From positions 235,032 through 299,031 of the forward strand of contig WIDE01000027.1 in the NCBI GenBank assembly GCA_015039315.1: a stretch of DNA of 64,000 nucleotides. Reading direction: 5' to 3'. Positions 58,797-64,000 of the stretch are shown here, in pieces. Numbering within the stretch: position 1 is the first letter of the stretch; each line of letters opens with the position of its first letter. The notes beneath the pieces are model-generated. The model was given only the letters and a program-made list of their open reading frames with translations, ran no database searches and was not told where the DNA came from. Source of the DNA: Clavulina sp. PMI_390 (taxonomy: Eukaryota > Basidiomycota > Agaricomycetes > Cantharellales > Hydnaceae). Both the position numbers and the translations under genes were made by a program.

Positions 58797-59502
58797 TGGT
58801 GGAGTGAATGACTTATAACGCAGCGATGACGATAATGAGATCATTAGATGGGATTAAGGTATACACACTTACGACCCGCGAGTGCTAGTAACACTTGCAA
58901 GAATACACTGAGTTACCCACTGTGAGGCTTTCTTGGATGCTTTGATGGAGTCGGTGTGCTGGATGGATGTCGAGCTCGGAAGACCTTTCCCGTCGGCCCC
59001 GAACACTTGGTTTTGTGGTGGCGACGGCGCCAAACTCGATCCTATTCCTTAGATTTTATCCACGCTTTGGCTCGGACCCTCTCTCTACGCCTTGGTCTTT
59101 CCCATTCCATCTTGGCCACCACTTCCGCCACGATCCTCGAACACGATGAGCATCGACCTTCACCACTCATTAATAAGCTCTGACAGCACTACACCACCTG
59201 GGCTCATTCTACAGTCCGCTTGCTCCCTTCGCTCATCGTGTTAACACCACTAGTCCTATGCTCCCCACTCATAGATGGAGTTCCTACGGTCTCGTGTGCA
59301 CAGGAGGTTATTCACCTGCTTGCAGTCTTTTCTAGCCGTCATTGAAGCTTGAAGCTGCTTAGCTTACCAATCAATTCGCTTCAGATCGAGAAACCCCACG
59401 TTCCCAAATCTCGTTGCAAGATTTTCACTTCTGGAGACAAATTATAGCCTTCCAAGGTGTTTTTTTTATGGGATGATTCTGCGTGATATTGTGGCAATGT
59501 AG
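58797..59502. other. Intergenic, no gene recognised
   Basis: Promoter of the F-box gene (minus) and 3' flank of the kinase gene (minus). Frames here lack any signature. Confidence 0.45.
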
Positions 59503-60908
59503 TCAAGGTTCTAGTGGCGAGGTGGAGCTACTATCTGTCAGGCTCAGTCTAATCCAAGCAAGCCCCTGCAAACGAAACACCACGCTCTCGCTTGAAGGCC
59601 GCTTATTCGCTTTCTGCGCCCACATCTCTTTCATCAATTCCCACAACGCTGAGTCGAGATGTGGGGCTACAGGTCGGTCCGGCCTCACACCCTTGGCCAC
59701 TTCCGCCACCACTTTCCACTCGCTCTGAATCTCAGCAAACGGCATCTGACCCGACCAGATGTTCAGCAGGGTCATTGCGAGAGAAAATACATCACTTTCC
59801 GGCGTCGTACGAAACTGGGCGTCGAAAGAACGGGAGAGTTCTGGAGCCAGAAAGCGGATCCTACCGCCCTGTTGTTGCGTTGTGCGCGTCCGAGTGACTT
59901 CGTGACGAATGCGGCTTAGGCCAAAATCACATAGAAATGGATTGCCAGACTCGTCAAGGAGGATATTTCCCTATCGCGTCCCAAAGCATCATATGAACAG
60001 AAGAACGCGGTGGGCCGGGCAGAAATCGACACTTACAGGATGGAGGTCACCATGTATAACTGGCGGTCTTCGCGAGTGCAAGTGTGCTAATCCTTTGCTA
60101 ATGCCAACAGCCTGATCAGCAAGGTGATGTGAGTATTGTGTGCGACCGGGTGGTGTTCATGAAAAGGAGTATTCAGCGAGGACTTACTATGCGCCAAAAA
60201 TCATTAGACTTGATCGACTTATTAACGATGGAATTTTGGAGAGAGCCGCGTTCAATGTAGGGCACGACCGTAAGTGGGAGTGTATCTGGTCGCTCTTGAT
60301 AAACCCCATAAAATGGAATGACATTATCGTGCCGCAGTTGCGAGTGGATGATAGCTTCGCGGTGCACAAGCTGGGTACGCCTTTGAGTCACTTATAGGGG
60401 AAAGAAGCTGGTGGACCGACTTGAACGACTCGACGTTCTAGTGGGCTCTCTTTCTCTTGAGGAGTGAGAAATACCTCTCGAATAGCCACGTCAAGGTCAC
60501 CGGACCTCCCGCGATATATAGTGGCCTCACCCCCTCGTCCGATCACATTTCTCCTGTCAAATTGAATGCTTTTCAACTTGAAGGCGGAGGGAATAGAACA
60601 GAAGTATAAGCAACAATCTTGTAAGAACCTCAGCGTCTCCAAATACTCGTCGGAGTTAGCGGATTGTTGCTGGAGGTTCTGGATTTGATATGGGTGTTTT
60701 TTTTCTTATGTATTAGCACTGGGATATGAGGGAGAGCTATGCTTACGGAGTATACCTGATCCAGAAGGTTCACCCCATCATCATGTGTTATTTGAGAGAA
60801 ATCACAGTGAGGGTCAATACGAAGTCTTTCTCTAGTGGAAGCGGGGATAGTTGGCACGGGGTCTCCATCAGGGCGGTCGTTTTCAACGTTGCTCTTTACG
60901 TCCTTTTG
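59503..60908 (-). CDS. Protein kinase (TKL-like) with Arg in place of the VAIK lysine; 5' end unresolved
   Basis: Minus-strand exons 60756..60908, 60421..60678, 60188..60370, 60037..60111 and 59503..59970 keep phase. Kinase landmarks: glycine loop VIGRGGEATIYRG, VAIREVFL (the usual Lys of VAIK is Arg), the alpha-C Glu probably in LVHREAIIHSQL, VVPYIERGSLQ, catalytic loop VIHGDLHPGNILL, CDFGLSRI, FLAPELS and DVFSLAMTLLNIWSGQMPF. The HGDLHP loop is typical of expanded Agaricomycete TKL-type kinases. Loss of the Lys predicts weak or no phosphotransfer unless compensated. The first exon and start codon lie further upstream (60909-61060) and I could not join them in phase. Confidence 0.83.
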
Positions 60909-62214
60909 CTGTAGTGAGCCGTGGAAAGACGTTGATTAGATCTTCATGTATCACTGACACCGTAATCTTTGGTCTTTCGCCTTCGAAATGAGGAGAGTCC
61001 ACCTGCCGCAGGTCAAACAAAGAAGTCACTAGGCACTATGGAGCACTTACGACTGAACATCTTGGCTGTTCCTGGTCGTAAATGAGCATGAATATTGAGT
61101 GAAATAAGCGTAGAATCGCTTCAAGCGTCCTGGACTAGATGTGCACTTCGGAAAAAATTTAGCCGGTCCCCCCCGTCCCCCCGGAGAAACTGAAGCCTTT
61201 GCCAGAGCCCGATTCCGCCGAATAACGGCTAGCATTGTAGCGAAGGCCTCTATTGATTGTGTGGCCCTTATGCTCCATATTGGTTCCGCTGCGAGGGTGC
61301 TCACTGACCGCGTCACCGCGACAGTGATCCGAACAAAAGATTTTGTGAACACGCGAGAACGAACCAAAAAGGAGGTCAGAGACACACTAGACTCAAATGG
61401 TCATAAAATTTGAGGTTTTATGCCGATGCGTAGTCCTCATGGGCGCCAAGGTGGGAAGCTGGGCACTTGCCGATGGTGCCGATGTCCAACTGTACAGTAT
61501 GGTATTCAGAATTTTAGATGTTGAGGTTTTGGCTTTCTGGAATTTCAATAGCAGTCTTCGGACAAATGTCTGGGTTTTCACGGGATACGCTATGCGGCGC
61601 TGATGACGGGCTAGAGCGTTTTATATGTTTGCTCGTTCCTTCGAACAATCAGATTTCCGGCCGAGCACCTAACCGGCAGTAGTGGCGTCGCTACTCTTGA
61701 TCATAATAAGAAGACTAATATGCAGCACCAGGGGCCCGCTAGGGTATTATAATGAACACGTCAGCTCCATATTCTTGGCACTGTCGAAGCTACGACCTTG
61801 AAAGAGACCTCCCTGTGTTCCCGCCCACCTCGGTAACGGCAGCTACGATTTTGACATAGAAGGAAATGCAAGTCTTGAGTAAGCTGACCATGTTGCTAAG
61901 CAGGCCAGGCTCCTTTATAACGATTTAAGTCGCCCGGAGATGAAGTGCTGGGCGGTACTTGCAAGATATTAGCCCTGCTGTCACTAACACGAGCCAACAG
62001 GAATTCGAATGACAACAACTTTATTGAGACAAATGTTACAATGGGCAATTTTTGCCATTTTCAATAGCGAAAAGAAGAGCGCGAGTCGATGAGAAGCGCA
62101 AAGCACGGCGTAGGTACGATTGAGACAGAACGAAAGGCTCTCAACCTTGAATACCCTTTTTGATCGTCTAGCGTCGGCTGCACTAAGCAAGACCTCGCAT
62201 ATCCTCGCCACACA
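60909..62214. other. Probable 5' part of the kinase gene, then gene-free sequence
   Basis: Between 60909 and about 61060 a minus-strand ATG and splice-like sites probably hold the missing first exon(s) of the kinase. From 61060 to 62214 I see no gene. Frames at 61141-61603 have no signature. Confidence 0.4.
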
Positions 62215-63423
62215 TTAGCAGTTGCTCGTCTCCATCTTCCACTGCTGGTTGACACCGGGGTTCTGAGTGGGGTACAGGATCACTGGGGTACCGGGCTTGC
62301 TGTTGCTTCCCGTCAAGTCGAGGAGGTAGTTGGAGTCGGGGGCGTAAACCTTGACGACCTGGGGGATGCTGCTACCCTGGAGGCGGATCTGCCACGCCTT
62401 CTTGTTGGAAGTGCTGAGCAGCGGGTTGCTAGCAGAGAGACCGCCGTTGAACGAGAGGTACTCGTTGGTCTGGACATTCTTGATGTAGTAGAGGTTCTTG
62501 GCCCGGTCGATGACTTCAACCGCCCACTGGAGAACATATTGTGAGTTAGGTGATTCGTAGGATGACATCCGCGTGTCGAAATCGAGCCGTATGCAGTATA
62601 TAGGAGAACCAAGGATTACGAAGAGGAAAAAGCATTGAGGATGACTGAAGCGAATTGAAACAGAGATTCAACAGTACTTACGACCTGAGACTGGAATCCG
62701 GGCTTGTTCTCGCAAACGACGCTCCTCTTGTTCGAGGCCAAGTCAGCAATCGTATTCGTAGCCTTGTTGACCATCTATGAGAGCGGAATGGTATCATTTA
62801 CTGGGGTGATCGCATCCTGCTAGATACAAGTGACTCACGCGGAAGCGGGGAGCAATGGTGGGGTTGAACTGAGACATTTGCTTGAAAGTCCAGGCCTGGT
62901 TGGGGTTCCTGGTAGGCTGGTAGAGGATGATGGGGGTGCCGTTAGCGGGATCGCTGCGAGTGAGATCCACGCAGAGCTTTCCATCTGGCATCATAATCCT
63001 AAGAGGGAAACCTCCTGATAAGTAATAGGAAACATCGTGCGCAATTTGAACTGACTTGAGGCATCCGCTGTGGTTCGCATCAGCAACAATCTTGAATGGA
63101 CGCGGGGTGCGGCTGCAGATCAACTTGTAGGTCGAGCTGGGAGTGCCCTCATACGAGATATAGGGCATATCACTCTTGGTGCTGCGGATGTGCATGAGGC
63201 CGTTGCCAGCGGCGACAATCACCCACTACATATCCAAGGTATTAGGGCATTAGTTCAAACGTCCTCTGAGGGTTCCACAAAAAAAAGGACGCCAAACCTG
63301 TTGGTTAGCATTGCCATGGTCCTTGTATCCGATGAGTGAGCGACAGTCGCGCTGGCTCCAGTCCGCCGCGGTTCCAGTGGCCTTGTTGATAAGTTGGTAG
63401 ACGCAACCCGCGGTGAAAGACAT
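62215..63423 (-). CDS. Ricin-B-type lectin with two beta-trefoil domains
   Basis: Exons 63298..63423, 62839..63225, 62682..62774 and 62215..62526 give 305 aa. Each half begins with the same sentence, VYQLINKATGTAADW and RMVNKATNTIADLASN, and ends with a QxW-type motif: NPNQAWTFK near residue 155 and VNQQWKMET near 297. Other trefoil hallmarks are GTPIILYQPT and GTPVILYPTQ. The halves fall at about residues 1-171 and 172-305 with matching intron positions, indicating an internal duplication. No catalytic toxin chain and no signal peptide are present, so this is a carbohydrate-binding protein, probably cytoplasmic as many fungal lectins are. Sugar specificity unknown. The exon 3 end could be 62685 instead of 62682. 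Confidence 0.88.
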
Positions 63424-64000
63424 TTTTATCGAGACTGAGGTTAAGGTGAAGCTTGAGCTTGAGTCTGGTGGTTGAAGTGAGATGGTGAGGATCCTTTGAA
63501 GGCTAAACGATGGGCATTTTATACCTTGTGCAATGGAACTCCGGGGGTGTCGTCCCGTAAAACCGTGAGACATGATGGAGCGCGACCGCAGACCAGGGCA
63601 CCAGCTGACCATGGAGTGTCAGCGAGTCGATGTCTAACACTTTGCGGGCAGAAGAACGCTCTAGCAAATGTCAGTGATAGCTTTCTTAATCGGCCGAAAC
63701 GGAGGCATTACCTGGGGCACGACTCCACTCTCTTGTTGGCTGTAAACGCAAATGAGCCACGAAAACCAGCACAAGGGGCAACTTGCCGCGAGCACGCCTC
63801 TCTTAGCGCGTGGAATGAGTCATTGCAAGCGTCGTAGTATATAGGCGGCGGTTGAAGTCAACGCGTGCCGTCGCATAATTTTTCACACAAGGAAGTGCAA
63901 GTCTCATAATCACAAGGTAACAAAGGTTCGGCCAGGTCTGAGGCCCATAGCCTTCAACCTTCAAAACAGATCTCCAGGCGAACGTGCCTCGACATTACAT
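63424..64000. other. Lectin promoter region and window edge
   Basis: Upstream sequence of the lectin gene. No coding signature in the remaining bases. Confidence 0.45.
63516..63523 (-). promoter_or_regulatory. TATA box (TATAAAAT) of the lectin gene
   Basis: TATAAAAT on the minus strand lies about 95 bp upstream of the lectin start codon. Confidence 0.5.

Noticed and set aside
61141..61413. 90-residue plus-strand frame
   Set aside because: Balanced composition but no motif, no neighbouring exons and no recognised family; not distinguishable from chance.

Overview
The window reads as nuclear DNA of a filamentous basidiomycete (Agaricomycetes). A Rhizoctonia/Ceratobasidiaceae-like genome is my best guess, from the gene families alone. 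Genes are split by many short introns (mostly 54-90 bp, GT-AG, donors such as GTGCGT, GTAAGT and GTATGT). The families are typical of these fungi: F-box/LRR-like proteins, wax-synthase-like acyltransferases, a TKL-type kinase with an HGDLHP loop, a GMC oxidoreductase and a beta-trefoil lectin. Exon junctions were worked out by hand from splice signals, phase and family similarity; no alignment was run. I saw no tRNA, rRNA, CRISPR array or intact transposon.

Layout. 1-12.6 kb: the 3' end of one wax-synthase-like gene, an F-box protein, a Ser-rich single-pass membrane protein, an HSL-type alpha/beta hydrolase, then two complete tandem wax-synthase-like genes. 14.5-16.6 kb: a seven-helix membrane protein with a 9-nt microexon. 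16.6-20 kb: gene-poor, with one weak gene candidate. 20-22.6 kb: a protein joining four propeller-like repeats to a PI-PLC X-type phosphodiesterase. 22.8-28.8 kb (minus): the mitochondrial import-motor subunit Pam17, then a 14-exon insulysin/Ste23 M16 protease. 29.9-35.4 kb: two tandem acyl-CoA synthetase (4CL-like) genes. 37-42 kb: a CWF19-like splicing/debranching factor (minus) divergent from isovaleryl-CoA dehydrogenase (plus), with 124 bp between their start codons. 42.4-51.7 kb: an arrestin-like protein, a GMC oxidoreductase interrupted by one in-frame stop, an alpha/beta hydrolase, and a third acyl-CoA synthetase (minus). 53-64 kb: a nucleotidyltransferase-fold candidate, an unrecognised protein, two convergent F-box genes, a kinase (minus) and a two-domain beta-trefoil lectin (minus).

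How the genes may work together. The three acyl-CoA synthetases have nine of ten exons identical in length and all end in AKL, a PTS1-type peroxisomal signal. The alpha/beta hydrolase next to the third copy also ends in AKL. Together with the GMC oxidoreductase and isovaleryl-CoA dehydrogenase this suggests, but does not prove, a locus for acid activation and breakdown. No gene set here is a clear, wholly new system. The items most worth checking are the nonsense codon in the GMC gene, the propeller-PLC fusion, the AKL-tagged hydrolase/ligase pair, the Arg-to-Leu change in one synthetase, and a dense TGACG cluster upstream of a wax-synthase gene.
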